A stretch of DNA of 64,000 nucleotides, from NCBI RefSeq assembly GCF_040412425.1, contig NC_089789.1, positions 31,926,106 through 31,990,105 of the forward strand, read 5' to 3'. Shown here one piece after another: positions 52,010-64,000 of this stretch (the stretch's first letter is position 1; each line of letters opens with the position of its first letter). Source of the DNA: Macrobrachium rosenbergii. Taxonomy: Eukaryota; Arthropoda; Malacostraca; Decapoda; Palaemonidae. Below the pieces are notes generated by a model. The model was not told the DNA's origin and ran no database searches. It saw nothing but the letters and a program-made list of their open reading frames with translations. The translations under genes and the position numbers were made by a program.

Positions 52010-52560
52010 TAAAAACTACTTTTTGTGATAAAAGGTACCATTCTGAACGAGTCTCGATACAATATGCGAATCGGCAGTCCCCATTCGTGAGTAGAGAGCC
52101 GATATCTAAAATCCATACCACTGTTGGTGGTGACAGAGATCTGTGTATTGAAATAAACACCGACGGAGGAAGTTTTGGGCGGAGGAGTAGCGATGGAAGG
52201 GTGGGTGTGTAGGCAAGTGAGAGGAGGGTGGGGAGATGTTGAGCGGAGAGAAGGAAGGAATGTAGGATGTACAAGAGTAGGAGGAGGAAGGGAAATGGAT
52301 GATGGGGGAGGCATTGAGTGCATGGGGAAACCAGCTGACACAGTTCTCATGGTACCTTTACCAGCACCTGGGAGTTCAGAGATTGATTTGTTTTGGTCTA
52401 CCGTTTGCGTGACGTGTTCAATACCTCCGTGCTTGTGCCCTTTCTCTCTCTCTCTTTTTTTTCTCGCTTTCTCTCTAATAGTTTCTTTACTAATTTTTCT
52501 CAGTAGATAGTTGTTTGTTGAAAGATTAACTTCCTATGTATGTACTCATGATGTGAATAC
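52010..52560 (+). repeat. Block A, copy 8
   Basis: GATATCTAAAATCCATACCA, GGTGGTGACAGAGATCTGTG, AAATAAACACCGACGGAGGA, AACCAGCTGACACAGTTCTC, GAGTTCAGAGATTGATTTGT. High similarity to copy 9. Confidence 0.9.
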
Positions 52561-53215
52561 TTTTGGCTGGTAATCCTTATAACTTTCTCATATCCATTAT
52601 AAAAGCGGATGATGTATTTTTTCCGCTGATTTTTATTACATTACGTCATCTGTCTTACAAAATTTATCTTCTCATTTTTCTGTGTTTAGAATTTTTTAAT
52701 TTCATTTCTTTATTTAAAGAAATTTGCAGATAAAATTACTGGCCTTTATTGTCCTAGAGAATCATTCTCCTTGGCGATCGCTTGTGTTCCGGAAATACGC
52801 AATTAATGGAAAATTTTTGGAGAAAAATGAAATGCTGTTTAAGAATTTAGTGTTCAGTTGTGTGTTAATTGGTTTATTCTATATTTCGTGTTACTAGTCA
52901 CGTCTACTTAACAAGCAAATTACTACAATTCACTCCACTATCAATGTAATGATTTACCATATTATAATTTTCTGATGTTTGTCTTGTAGTACTTTAAAAT
53001 AATGTTGAACATGTCAGCGACATCACCTCCATCTTAGGAACATGCGATAACATTCAGCGAAGAAAACACATTATTCGATACTGCAAAAAATATAAGAAGT
53101 TATTTCCATCTTAGGAACATGCGATAAAATTCACTTTTATAGTAAATATAAAAAAGTTATAAGAACTCTCGGCCAACAGCATTCACATCACCAGTACATA
53201 TGTAGGAAGTTTATC
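52561..53215. other. Spacer of inverted duplication P2
   Basis: About 650 bases not visibly mirrored. It includes a ~79-bp direct duplication: CCATCTTAGGAACATGCGAT AA at about 53,030 and again at 53,109, each followed by AATATAA(G/A)AAGTTAT. Confidence 0.7.
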
Positions 53216-53219
53216 TTTC

Positions 53220-53745
53220 GACAAACACTATCTACTGAGAAAAATGAGTAAGGAAACTATTTGAACAAAGCAAAAAAAAAAAAAAAGAAAAAAAAGAGAA
53301 AGAAAAGGGCACAAGCACGAAAGTACTGGACAAGTCACACAAACGTCAGACCAACACAAATCAATCCCTGAACTCCCAGTTGCTGGTAAAGGCACGAGAA
53401 CTGTGTCAGCTGGTTTCCCCATGCACTCAGCACCTCCTCCATCGTCCCTTTTTCCTTTCCTCCTCCTCCTCTTAAACATCCTACATTCCTTCCTTCTCTT
53501 CGCTCAACATCTCCCTCCGCCCACTCTCACTTGCCTACACGCCCACCCGTCCATCGCTACTCCCCCACCCGTCCATCGCTACTCCCCCACCCAAACTTCT
53601 GTTTATTTCAATACACAGATCTCTGTCACCACCAACAGTATTATGGATTTTAGATATCGGTTCTCTACTCATGAATGGGGACTGCCGATTCGCATATTGT
53701 ATCGAGACTCATTTAGGTGATTTAAAAAAATGGCACCTTCATCAC
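53220..53745 (-). repeat. Block A, copy 9
   Basis: Mirror of copy 8. A 23-24 base unit CCGTCCATCGCTACTCCCCC ACC is duplicated at 53,549-53,594, a local tandem change absent from copy 8. Confidence 0.9.
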
Positions 53746-53898
53746 AGAAGTAGCTTTCACCTGTCCAGTAATGAAGGAACATTAACTTTTGAGTCAAGCT
53801 GCACAATATTTACTTATATTTATCTTGTGCAAATTGTCGACTGCGTTTCTGCTTGTTGTTAGCCTGTTAATATGATTTTCAATTATAACTTTACGAGG

Positions 53899-53906
53899 AG
53901 AGAGAG

Positions 53907-53957
<51 letters not shown>
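53899..53957. repeat. (GA)n microsatellite
   Basis: Interrupted once by AAGAG. Confidence 0.96.
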
Positions 53958-53959
<2 letters not shown>

Positions 53960-54269
53960 GTATAGAATGGTACTGAAAATAAATCCTTTTGCGATTTCCA
54001 GTTGTCATTACCGTCTTTAGATGCTATGATACTGTTTTCTCTATTTTTTTCTTATTTATTAATCTACCGCATTTTCGATCTACATTTTTCCTGAGCTTTC
54101 TTCATTTGTCGAACCTCCCTCTTTCCCTCTCTCAAACTTTCCATTGTATTTCAAATTGTTTGAAATCTATGCCCATAGCAAATTCATCTTGTGATCGTGT
54201 CACCTCAAGAGGCAGGCGACAACCGCCTCCAGAAAGGCAAAACACAGCATCTTAAGTCTGCCTTCGGCA

Positions 54270-54600
54270 TGCGACCTCTTTTTAAAACTAGGATATTCTC
54301 TTAAGCCGTTCTTTTCATTTTCACGGGAGGAATCAAATCCTCTTACCCAAACCCCTTTTCCGGAATCGAACCTCACAACAATCCTTTTCAGATAGGGATG
54401 AATGCCTAAGGCGATTTCCAGAGGGATCCTTCTAGTTCTTTCATGGTCTGTTTTTCAAATTTATCAAAATCCGCTTAGGGCTTTTCAGAGGATTATTTGA
54501 ATGACTTCTAGAGAGTTTATTCCCGTTCTTAAAGAAACTAGGCCAACTTCGAGAAAAGACGCCTGACGCGGAGAAAATCGACGACCTTTCAAGAGAATAT
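54270..54600 (-). repeat. Block C, copy 3
   Basis: GAGGAATCAAATCCTCTTAC, CGGAATCGAACCTCACAACA ATCC, CAGATAGGGATGAATGCCTA AGGCGATTTCC, AAATTTATCAAAATCCGCTT A, AACTAGGCCAACTTCGAGAA AAG. Reverse complement of copy 2. Confidence 0.87.
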
Positions 54601-55435
54601 TGCAAGATCTAGAGAGATGGAATCTCTAGAATCTAGACCTTGCCTGTATGCATTATCATTTACTGGAAATGACTTTTATTCTATACTTACTTAACGGAAC
54701 GTTGACTCTTGAGGGCATTGTAAGTACAATCAGTATATAATGAATACAATCAATACGTAATATGTACAATCGTTATATACCTGACATACTTGTTTTCTCG
54801 ATGAGTTATATCTTATGACAAAAATAAAATAAATTCATGCGAATCTTATTCGATAATGAATATAATAAGACTCTTTAACAAGATACTCATCCTCAAACAT
54901 GAGATTTTATGTTTATTTTCCTGATTTTAGTCCTCCAGGTATTTTATTTCTTTGGAAGAAATTTCATAAGATAAAATATAAGTTCAAGGAAGTAAATTTC
55001 CTGCTGGGGAAATTCCAGAGTTTTAAAGAGATTCGAATGAAGTCCTTTTGGCCTGTAATAGCTGGTCAGCGGAATTGTACCTCATAAGAATGGAAAATGG
55101 TATTTCGTATTCTGCAATTATCATTATTCTCTTTTTAGTAACGAGTAAGTTGAGTGGGAAAATATATTTACATCCCCAATTAGTACTGAAAAGTTTGGTC
55201 GACCAAAAAAAAATTGTCATGGAAATGACATAAGCATTGGACATATTTCTTGTAATTCCAGGCTACCACAACTTCTAGGTTATTAAACCTGGGACCAATT
55301 TATGTTGGGTGCACAACTACAGATTGCATGTAGTTCTATTGATGTGATTAGATTTATTGCCATTAAAATATATTGCAGAAGAAAAGGAGGGTTGTTTGTA
55401 AATGAGACTATGACACGCTGAATAACGTGTTACGT

Positions 55436-55542
<107 letters not shown>

Positions 55543-55549
55543 CATTCTC

Positions 55550-55830
55550 TTTGATCCATCAAATCTGAGAATGCTTCCACCTCTCTCCCGATGCTGCAAA
55601 ACTTGTCTCGACTCGTCTCGTCACATATTCCTTTGACAATCGCCAAAGTTCTCTTGTTACAATCAAAACGTCTAGACTGAAAATATCCTAAAATCCACGG
55701 AATAAAGGTTAAGGATAAGAAGCAGGAAAGAGTCGCTATGCATGTCATTTACATCCTATGGGAATATACTTCCATCCATATTGGTCATCTGCTTTCTGAC
55801 TCCTTCCTCTGATTCAGATATTTCCATAAT
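55550..55830 (-). repeat. Block D, copy 2
   Basis: TTTGATCCATCAAATCTGAG, CCACCTCTCTCCCGATGCTG, GACAATCGCCAAAGTTCTC, ACAATCAAAACGTCTAGACT G, AATCCACGGAATAAAGGTTA. Reverse complement of 49,470-49,835. Confidence 0.85.
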
Positions 55831-55831
55831 T

Positions 55832-55835
<4 letters not shown>

Positions 55836-55887
<52 letters not shown>
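55836..55887. repeat. (GA)n microsatellite
   Basis: About 25 GA units; partner of (CT)n at 49,397-49,462. Confidence 0.96.
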
Positions 55888-55890
<3 letters not shown>

Positions 55891-57229
55891 CCCTGCCGGT
55901 ATAAATATGAACTATTTCCCCGGAATACACGGTCTGATGATTGCATCATTGACAACCGCTGAAATTCAGTTTTTGCTTTCGTTTCCGTAATTCGCTTAAC
56001 ATTTCATCTTTCCTTCTCTTTTCTCCACAATTCTCTTTTTTGTTTGCTTAGGGCATGGTCTAGGGATGGACGATGGTGTCACTCACCTGGCCCCCATTTC
56101 ACAGATAAAAAGAGGCAGTCTTAGATAAAAATGTTTAAAACTGAAAGATCGATAATAAGCTATAACTTTATGAGAGGAGCTCTCTCGTCGCGGTGCTCGA
56201 CATTCATAAAACCATTCCTCAAGTCGTAATGTCAAAAATTTAAAAAATATTCTTTTCGTCACACTGCAAGAAAATCTAGCAAAGATACTGGCACTGAATA
56301 AAAATGTCTTGATATCATTAGCATTTACGATATTTCACATCGATAATACACTTTCATTTTTGCCTCCCTGATACTTGCGAAAACCATCTTTTTCATTAAC
56401 GTGCGGACTGATTTTTTTATACTTAAATTTAATATTCTTTTTTTAACAGCGCAGTCAGGTATTTCATGTAAGTAGACCAGCATGATGAACTTGTTAATTT
56501 CCTGTCGCTTTTTTTAAAGATTTTCCAATTGATCCTACTTTCATTTCCACTCCTATTTATGTTTTTATTTATTCCAGTTTATTTTTCATACCCTGTGTCC
56601 GCTCCTAGCTTTATCATTTAACTGAAAGAGGAGTTGGGGGAGGCGGGGATGTAAATTAAAGTTCTCTGACTCCAAAGAAATTTTTTGTCTGATCAGATTC
56701 CCCTCATAACAAATGTAATTTCAGCATCTTTCTCTTTTTTTTTTTTGGCAATTTCTAATTTTCTATTATTCTGAACCTAATATTTTATATAATTTGTAAG
56801 GTGTATATGCAGACGTGAGTATTGCTCTGTTAGTCTTCCAATGCGTCTCATTTTCCTGAAATTTACGATTAGTTTTAAAATTCTGGAAACCTTCGGGGTC
56901 AATCTATCATAATCAGACGGACGAAGCCACATATGGGAAATGTGGATTCACTTAGTGTTAAACTTTTTGTCAATTTAGTCTTTCCTGAAGTTCCCACCAA
57001 TACTGTATTTGGGAAGTTATCTTGAAATCTTTTATACATGTATATTCTTTTGTATTCTGGATTTATTTAATTTCAAATCTATTTAATTTTCTTTCATTAT
57101 TCGACTGAAAAACTAGTTTAGATATCTCCTTGAAATGATATGAACAATGATAAAGAATGATAAAAAATGAGGTCATATCTGTCTATCTTGGGTAATTTGT
57201 GCCTGGCCCCCTTTTTAAAATGAGAATGT

Positions 57230-57760
57230 TCTATAATGACATTCTATTTATTTCAATGGAAGGAATGAAATCCTATTAAGAAACCTTTTCTGAAGTCGAA
57301 CCTCACAACAATCCTTTTTAGATAGGAATGAATAGTAAGACGATTTCCTGCCAGGTCCCCTTATTTATTTTTTTTTTTTATTCATTTATATTTTTCGTTT
57401 GCCGTTTTTTTTCAAATTTATCAAAATCCGCTTAAGGGCTCTCAGAAGATTATACGAATGACTCAATGAGAATATATCCCTGTTCCAAAAGAAATGACGT
57501 CCGTTCTTAGGAATGAATTTTCGACAGAAAGTTGACATTTTTTCTATGAAGAGAAAAAATAGCAGCAGATTATGATGAAAAGCAGCAACAAAAGAATAAG
57601 AAAGGAGGAGACGAAACAACAACGACGTAAAGTGAAAAATGAAAAAAAAAGAAAAAGTGAAAAAAGATGGTTAAATCGAATGTATTCTGAGCAAAAAAAG
57701 TGACCTTTATTGCATAAGTCTCCATCAACAACATGACTTCAAGATTTTCACAGATGTTAC
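57230..57760 (-). repeat. Block C, copy 4
   Basis: GTCGAACCTCACAACAATCC, TTTTAGATAGGAATGAATAG, AATTTATCAAAATCCGCTTA, GATTATACGAATGACTCA, and AAAAAAGTGACCTTTATTGC matching AATAAAGGTCACTCTTTTGC at 47,599. Reverse complement of copy 1. Confidence 0.87.
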
Positions 57761-57829
57761 AAGTCGCTTCTATACTTGATTTCCGGTAAAACAAGAGTCT
57801 ATGGAAAAATTACAAAAGATTACCACACC

Positions 57830-58072
57830 TTTAGCACGCTGTTGGCCCAGCGTTCGACTCTCCGAGCGGCCAATGAAGAATTGGAGGAATTTATTTCTGG
57901 TGATAGAAATTCATTTCTCGTCATAATGTAGTTCGGATTCCACAATTAGCTGTAGGTCCCGTTACTAAGTAACCAGTTGGTTCTTAGCTACGAAAAATAA
58001 ATCTAATCCTTCGGGCCAGCCCTAGCAGAGCTGTTAACCAGCTCTGTGGTCTGGTTAAACTAAGATATACTC
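57830..58072 (+). mobile_element. tRNA-derived SINE, copy 4 (5'-truncated)
   Basis: Starts inside the head (TAGCACGCTGTTGGCCCAGC, box B CGTTCGACTCTCCG), then the full body and 3' end GGTCTGGTTAAACTAAGATA TACTC. The paired position in the left arm of P2 (about 47.44-47.56 kb) lacks it. Confidence 0.88.
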
Positions 58073-58308
58073 AATTTAGCCGACACATCTCAAATGTGAA
58101 CTTTTTATTATCCTCTCGTGGCATTACTCATCCGAGTATTGCCTTTGCCTTTGAAGAAGTGAGTTCAGTATTGAAGTGGTTTCTAAGAGTGCATCCACAC
58201 TGCAGTAAAACATGTCGTAAACACTCACTGACTTGTATTCAACCTGTTTGGGATGTGCGTGAGATTAGTTGTCTACGTGTGCCAGTGGCATGTTTAATGA
58301 TGGAATTA

Positions 58309-58680
58309 GTTTTAGTTTTCTGTAAAATAAAACTACTGTGCCGGCTTTGTCTGTCTGTCCGCCCTCAGATCTTAAAAATACTGAGGCTAGAGGGCTGCAA
58401 ATTGGTGTGTTGATCATCCACCCTCCAATCATCAAACATACCAAATTGCCGCCCTCTAGCATCATTATTTTATTTGAAGTTAAAGTTAGCCATAATCGTG
58501 CATCTGGCAACGATATAGGACAGGCCACCACCGGGCCGTGGTAAAAGATTCATGGGCCTCGGCTCATACAGCATTATACCGAGACCACCGAAAGCAAGAT
58601 CTGTTTTCGTTGGCCTTGATTATACGCAGTACAGAAAACTCGGTTGCGCTGAAGAAACCTCGGCGCATTTTTTACTTGTT
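58309..58680 (-). repeat. Foldback element HPE, copy 8 (subfamily 1)
   Basis: From TAGTTTTAGTTTTCTGTAAA to CGGCGCATTTTTTACTTGTT. It has the subfamily-1 segment CCGAGACCACCGAAAGCAAG ATCTG and the central stem at 58,383-58,462, with a small deletion just after the stem. It lies just outside the right end of P2. Confidence 0.93.
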
Positions 58681-59365
58681 TTGACTAAACGCGTGCTTCA
58701 ACAGCGACAAAATATTGTCGTGTTTACAAATACTGGTAATATCTGAATGCTTTTCGAATTACCAATTTATTTCCCAAAGCAATTGTTTATTACAAATAAA
58801 CTATGCAAGGCAGCAAGGCCTGGCAAAGGTGTTTCGTGTGTTAAACTTACAAGCCACTTTTCTTTAGTTCAAGTTCAGGGATAAGTGAGTTTTGGGAGCA
58901 CTGAAGCCATCGAAGGCACAATATCTCGGCCATTTATCTACTAATTCAAGGTTGGGCAGATTTATTTTAATGTACTTTCAAAACCGCCAGCGCCTCATAT
59001 TGAGGGCCTGACTTAGAGAGTACATTTAAGATTTTAAATTACTTTTTATGGTTCTCCTTAAAGGTGAAATTCTGTAGTAGCAATGTCATTATCAAATGAG
59101 ATATTTTCTGGGACTAATATTGTTAAGTAGTAGTTTTTAGGAATCTTCAAGATTCTTTCTGTTCGCAACCTAAGTAGAAAATCAGTTCCCAATAGCAGAA
59201 AAGTGATAGATTTCAAATGGTTCTGTAAACAACGAGGTAATTGATAATATCAGATGAAACATATTACTAAGAATATGGAAAACGCATCGCCATTTTCTTC
59301 TTTGAAAAACAAAAAATTGCAAAAGGAATGGTCGTATTAACTAACAAAGATATTTGATAACGAGG
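58681..59365. other. Unassigned sequence
   Basis: No recognisable feature. Confidence 0.4.
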
Positions 59366-59368
59366 TAC

Positions 59369-59370
<2 letters not shown>

Positions 59371-59419
<49 letters not shown>

Positions 59420-59600
59420 CACATTCCCTTTGATCCATCAAGTTTGAGAATACTACAACCTCTCTCCCGATGCTTCAAAACTCGTGTTGACTCGTCACAT
59501 AATCTTTTGACGATCGCGAAAGTCCCTATGCCACAATCAAAATTTCAAGAAATCCGCGAAAAGCGGGTTACAAACAAGACACATGGAAGAGTTCTTTTGC
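59371..59600 (-). repeat. (GA)n followed by block D, copy 3
   Basis: GA at 59,371-59,418, then TTTGATCCATCAAGTTTGAG, AACCTCTCTCCCGATGCTTC, TGACGATCGCGAAAGT and a diverged remainder. Same orientation as copy 2, and outside P2, so it is a third paralogue rather than part of the mirror pair. Confidence 0.82.
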
Positions 59601-60187
59601 AAAGCCTATACTACCAGGTGGATTTGGATGGCGTCTCAACGGAATGCGGGTGATTTCGTCATATTTCCGCCGAATGAATAATTCGGAGGCCGTGTCTAAC
59701 CCTTACCATCAACCATTTGAAACCCTTCTCGGCTTTTGCCTCTCCCGATTTTCAATCCTTCCATCCTGAAGAGAAATACCAATCACTCACCAAGGGAATA
59801 AATAAAAATTCTCTCTCTCTCTCTCTCTCTCTCTCAACCATGGATTGATGAGAGAATAATAGTTACAAGTCCTGTTGCCTTCCGCACTGTGCAAAAATGG
59901 CAGACAAAGACTCTCACACATTTTGCAAATAAGCAAATAATACTTCTCTGGGTCAAAAAAAAAAATACCATGGCTGATTGAGAATGCAGATCAGCAAGTC
60001 TTAAATCCCTAAAAGTATACAAGAATGTGACTTACTAAACTTTCAAATCTTGCACAGGTATAAGAGGCAAGGTTATCACCATAACACTTGATCATATACT
60101 ATTCATTCAGTTAAATATGCCTCTGAAACCGAAGTTTAATACTTAAAATCATTATGATAACTATGATCTAGTCAACACTTTTCACAA

Positions 60188-60189
60188 CT

Positions 60190-60266
<77 letters not shown>

Positions 60267-60286
60267 AATATATATATACTGTATAT
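60188..60286. repeat. (CA)n-(TA)n microsatellite
   Basis: CA at 60,190-60,212 then TA, followed by TGTATATATATACATA. Confidence 0.95.
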
Positions 60287-60299
60287 ATATACATATACA

Positions 60300-60838
<539 letters not shown>

Positions 60839-60839
<1 letters not shown>

Positions 60840-62101
60840 ATAATAAGGTTACTTACCTTGGTACGAAATTTAATTCGTGGAACTCTTCTCCGCCATCATA
60901 TTAACAAGGATAGGCTAATTCCGTCCATCGCTGATCGCCATCCGTTCCTAAAACTTAAGAAATAACTGTTGATGAAACACTGTTTTTCCTGGAAAATTAT
61001 TTTGCGTTATATAAAATAAAAATTATACCATGATGAAAGTAAGCGAGACGAAGAATGAACTGTGGCCAACATACATCACTATATTGTAAAAATAATTAAT
61101 AATTTGAATTTACTGAATTTACTCAGTGGTGACTGGCTAGGTATGTTTTACGACATAAGAAAGGAACCATGTTCAAAAAACAAAGGTAAAGCTACTGATT
61201 TCATTATATATCTATATGAAAAATAACTGATAGGATGAAGACTGCATAGCGTCTTGGTGCATGTCAGCAATATTTTTGCTTGTGAATTAGTCTCGTAAAG
61301 GTAAATAGATATTTGAAATTCATCACCCTGATTCATGTGTCTTATATAATGGTATGCTTTTTTCTCCAAAGCGAAATGGCAGCTTCAGTTTTACAGAAAG
61401 AGACGACATAAATATATATGCCTTATTTTATAAAACAATAAGACAGTATGAGAGCGATGATTTTTTATACTGAATACTTAACTTGAAATTATGTGACAGT
61501 GAATGTTCAGTGAATAATCGGACCTTAATCATCGTTAGATTTATTAGCTGAAGTTTCTTAACCTTTAACTCGATGTAGTTTCATAAGTAGTATTCGTCTT
61601 TGTTGTATATACAAATGACAGCTGCTCCTTGTAAGATTAAGAACGATATGAGAAGCTCATCTTATTTGAGATAAAATGGCTCTGGAAATAAACTCACCAT
61701 CACAACCATCTTAAATTCCTATTGTATAAATGCGTGCAGAGTGCCAAAACATACGACTACCAGACAGATTAAAAAAATAAATAAATAAAAGTCACAACGT
61801 CCCCTTTGGTTCAACGAAACTCGCATAAATCGACTTCTGCAAACACAGAGTAATGTACGCAAATATTCATATATACACTAGCATACAGGCGCGCATCGTG
61901 AAAGCTATTATTTACAGGACAGTATAATGGAAAGAATAGTATATGCTCCCATAAAATGTCCCATCCATACAAACTGCATAAACACACTTGCGCGCACTCA
62001 CCAAGGTATTTGATATGCGCCTGTGCATGCTCGCGTAAATTCATATATCACCGCGTACAAGTATTATTGAGCAACGTGTCAGGGAACTTCACTCGTATAG
62101 C

Positions 62102-62105
<4 letters not shown>
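60839..62105. other. Unassigned sequence
   Basis: Open frames up to 77 codons without motifs. Nothing recognised. Confidence 0.4.

Positions 62106-62157
<52 letters not shown>
62106..62157. repeat. (GA)n microsatellite
   Basis: About 26 GA units. Confidence 0.97.
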
Positions 62158-62160
<3 letters not shown>

Positions 62161-62419
62161 ACTGCACAAAAGAATCATCGGTGCGAGTAATCCCACTGGG
62201 TGAAAAGAGAAGAATTTCGTCGCTTCCACAGACAGCTATTACGGTAAGTGCAGGATATAGAATGGCTTCCAGAGTTGCTCTTAACTATAAGGCCATTCTG
62301 CTAAGCAGCGCCGGAGGCCGAGAAAGAGAGGACGCCATAATAAAAAAAAGAATTTGGCTTTCGAGCAGTGCGAGCCAAGGTTAAGAGAGGTGGGAGGACA
62401 GAAACCGCGGATTTGAAGG

Positions 62420-63275
62420 GAATTTGCAGAGGGGAAAGGAACGGGAAATTGGAAAAGAAAGACGATAACAGGAGGAGAGAATCGAAACGCAGAAGTGACT
62501 GCTACCATTATGTGCTGGGAAAGAAAGACGGAATTGAAAAAGAAAGATAATACCAGCAGGAGAGAATTGAAAAACGGAATAACTGCTACCATTGTTTGCT
62601 GGGAAAGGAAGAGGGAATTGGAAAAGAAAGACGATAACAGCAGAAGAGAATTGAAAAAGGGAGTGACTGGTACCAGTATTTGCTGGGAAAGGAATGAGGA
62701 ATTGAAAAAGAAAGACAATACCAGCAGGAGAGAATCGAAAAGCAGAAATGAATGCTGCCAGTATTTGCTGGGAAAGGAAGAGGGAATTGGAAAAGAAACA
62801 CGATAACAGCAGAAGAGAATTGAAACAGGGAGTGACTGGTACCAGTATTTGCTGGGAAAGGAATGAGGAATTGAAAAAGAAAGACAATACCAGCAGGAGA
62901 GAATCGAAAAGCAGAAATGAATGCTGCCAGTATTTGCTGGGAAAGGAAGAGGGAATTGAAAAAGAAAGACGATAACAGCAGAAGAAATTGGAAACAGGAG
63001 TGACTGGTACCAGTATTTGCTGGGAAAGGAATGAGGAATTGAAAAAGAAAGACAATACCAGCAGGAGAGAATCGAAAAGCAGAAATGAATGCTGCCAGTA
63101 TTTGCTGGGGAAGGAAGAGGGAATTGAAAAAGAAAGACGATAAGAGTAGGAGAGAATCGAAAAGCAGAAATGAATCCTACCATTATTTGCTGGGAAAGGG
63201 AGAGAGAATTGAAAAAGAAAGACGATAAGAGTAGGATGAATCGAAAAGCAGAAATGACTGCTACCACTATTTGCT
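62420..63275. repeat. 84-bp minisatellite, about 10 units
   Basis: TGCTGGGAAAG recurs every ~84 bases (about 62,514, 62,598, 62,681, 62,765, 62,849, 62,933, 63,017, 63,101, 63,188). Two unit types alternate: GGAATGAGGAATTGAAAAAG with ACAATACCAGCAGGAGAG, and GGAAGAGGGAATTG with ACGATAACAGCAGAAGAG, giving a ~168-bp higher-order unit in the middle. Because 84 is a multiple of three, long frames stay open on both strands. They are 353 codons on the minus strand, giving a Phe/Ser/Leu-rich 28-residue repeat, and about 100 codons on the plus strand, giving a Lys/Glu/Arg-rich repeat. No start context, signal peptide or known domain is visible, so I annotate a minisatellite and not a gene. Confidence 0.9.
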
Positions 63276-63598
63276 TCGTAAAAACCTCTGCATGGATTTT
63301 TATGTCTTCAGCTATTATAGTATACCATGAAGACTTATACATACAAGTGCATGCGTAAGGGTATGCTCTGTGTAAAAAGTGAGGCTGAATGAGCCAGCAG
63401 ATTGCATTAGAGGAGTTTTATTTTTTTGTACTAGAAATAGAAATGCTTAAAACCGTCACATTTAGGTTTTATTAAAAAATAATCTGGTGGACAATAATCA
63501 GCACTCTGGCGCGCTTTTCAACTCACAAGTGATCTTGAATGCTTTCAAGTTATTAATAAGCTTCACTGAAATTATGATGATGATTTTTGTTTTTTCTG

Positions 63599-63599
<1 letters not shown>
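63276..63599. other. Unassigned sequence
   Basis: No recognisable feature. Confidence 0.4.
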
Positions 63600-63675
<76 letters not shown>

Positions 63676-63676
63676 T
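63600..63676. repeat. (TTA)n microsatellite
   Basis: About 21 TTA units then TTTTTATTATTATT. Sequence to the window end has no recognisable feature. Confidence 0.97.
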
Positions 63677-64000
63677 TTTCCAAGAGAGCACCCTGTGTCT
63701 TTCTCTTACCCAAACGAGAGCAAAGAAAATGAAAAATTGCCAAAGCTCGGGTGTAGATATCGTTCTAAATACGACAACTTCAAACAGAATTACAACATCT
63801 TCTGCCCTTCTGTTTTCTATCTGAAGCCACTAGAAGGCTTCAGAGCATCTACAAAATAGCGAATTACATAAGATGTGCAAATTCTGATTCTCACGTTTTC
63901 TCAGAAACTGTAAAATCGAAAGTGACCTTGTTCGTGCCATTCATCGATATGTACTCCACCTGTTAGTTGAAAAGAATACTAAAGATCAATCTGAAATATT

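Noticed and set aside
62230..62255. Splice donor-like ACGGTAAGT after a short open frame
   Set aside because: A single consensus match without a recognisable exon is expected by chance in 64 kb.
62420..63275. CRISPR-like regular repeat pattern
   Set aside because: Units are contiguous and diverged with no unique spacers, and the sequence is of animal type.
62281..63342. 353-codon minus-strand frame as a repetitive protein gene
   Set aside because: Frames are open on both strands because the 84-bp unit lacks stops; no start context or known domain. Kept as a minisatellite and listed as a finding.

Overview
This window is AT-rich, intron- or intergenic-type animal DNA. Very long (TA)n, (CT/GA)n, (TAA/TTA)n and (AC/TG)n microsatellites occur every 1-2 kb, together with decayed non-LTR retrotransposons, tRNA-headed SINEs, hAT and Tc1/mariner remnants and foldback elements. 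This pattern is typical of decapod crustacean genomes (shrimps, prawns, crayfish). That assignment is inference from style: no marker gene is present and I cannot name a species. I find no intact protein-coding gene, tRNA, rRNA or CRISPR array. Almost all of the longer open frames are translated microsatellites (runs of Tyr-Ile, Leu, Asn, Arg-Glu, Ser-Leu).

Layout. 1-0.7 kb: decayed LINE reverse transcriptase on the minus strand. 0.7-10 kb: microsatellites, a perfect 19-bp-stem hairpin, hAT-type ends, a 117-bp tandem duplication, a ~77-bp minisatellite, one SINE and the first copy of an ~400-bp multi-hairpin foldback element (called HPE here). 10.4-12.2 kb: two LINE fragments from different families. 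12-24 kb: LINE 3' ends that run directly into AAT microsatellites, two SINEs, three more HPE copies and a separate ~175-bp foldback palindrome.

24.7-59.6 kb is the notable part. It is built from repeated blocks (A, B, C, D here) arranged as two large, diverged inverted duplications placed side by side. Palindrome P1 has arms at about 27.1-35.6 kb and 38.1-46.1 kb, with a centre near 36.8 kb. Its spacer contains a 1,728-bp Tc1/mariner element with both terminal inverted repeats, TA target sites and a broken transposase. Palindrome P2 has arms at about 47.2-52.6 kb and 53.2-58.3 kb, with a centre near 52.7 kb. Block A occurs nine times, in + orientation left of each axis and - orientation right of it. 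The best-preserved arm segments agree at roughly 90% by eye.

Because the arms are paralogous, they act as controls for each other. One HPE copy (32.29-32.66 kb) has a clean empty site in the opposite arm, which defines the ends of this element. A SINE at 57.8 kb is also present in one arm only. At one paired site the microsatellite motif differs between arms: (TCTG)n in one and (CT/GA)n in the other. 59.6-64 kb carries three alternating inverted copies of a TA-linked ~110-bp repeat, an 84-bp minisatellite whose length keeps frames open on both strands, and further microsatellites.

All coordinates of repeat boundaries were read by eye and may be off by tens of bases. Identity figures are estimates.
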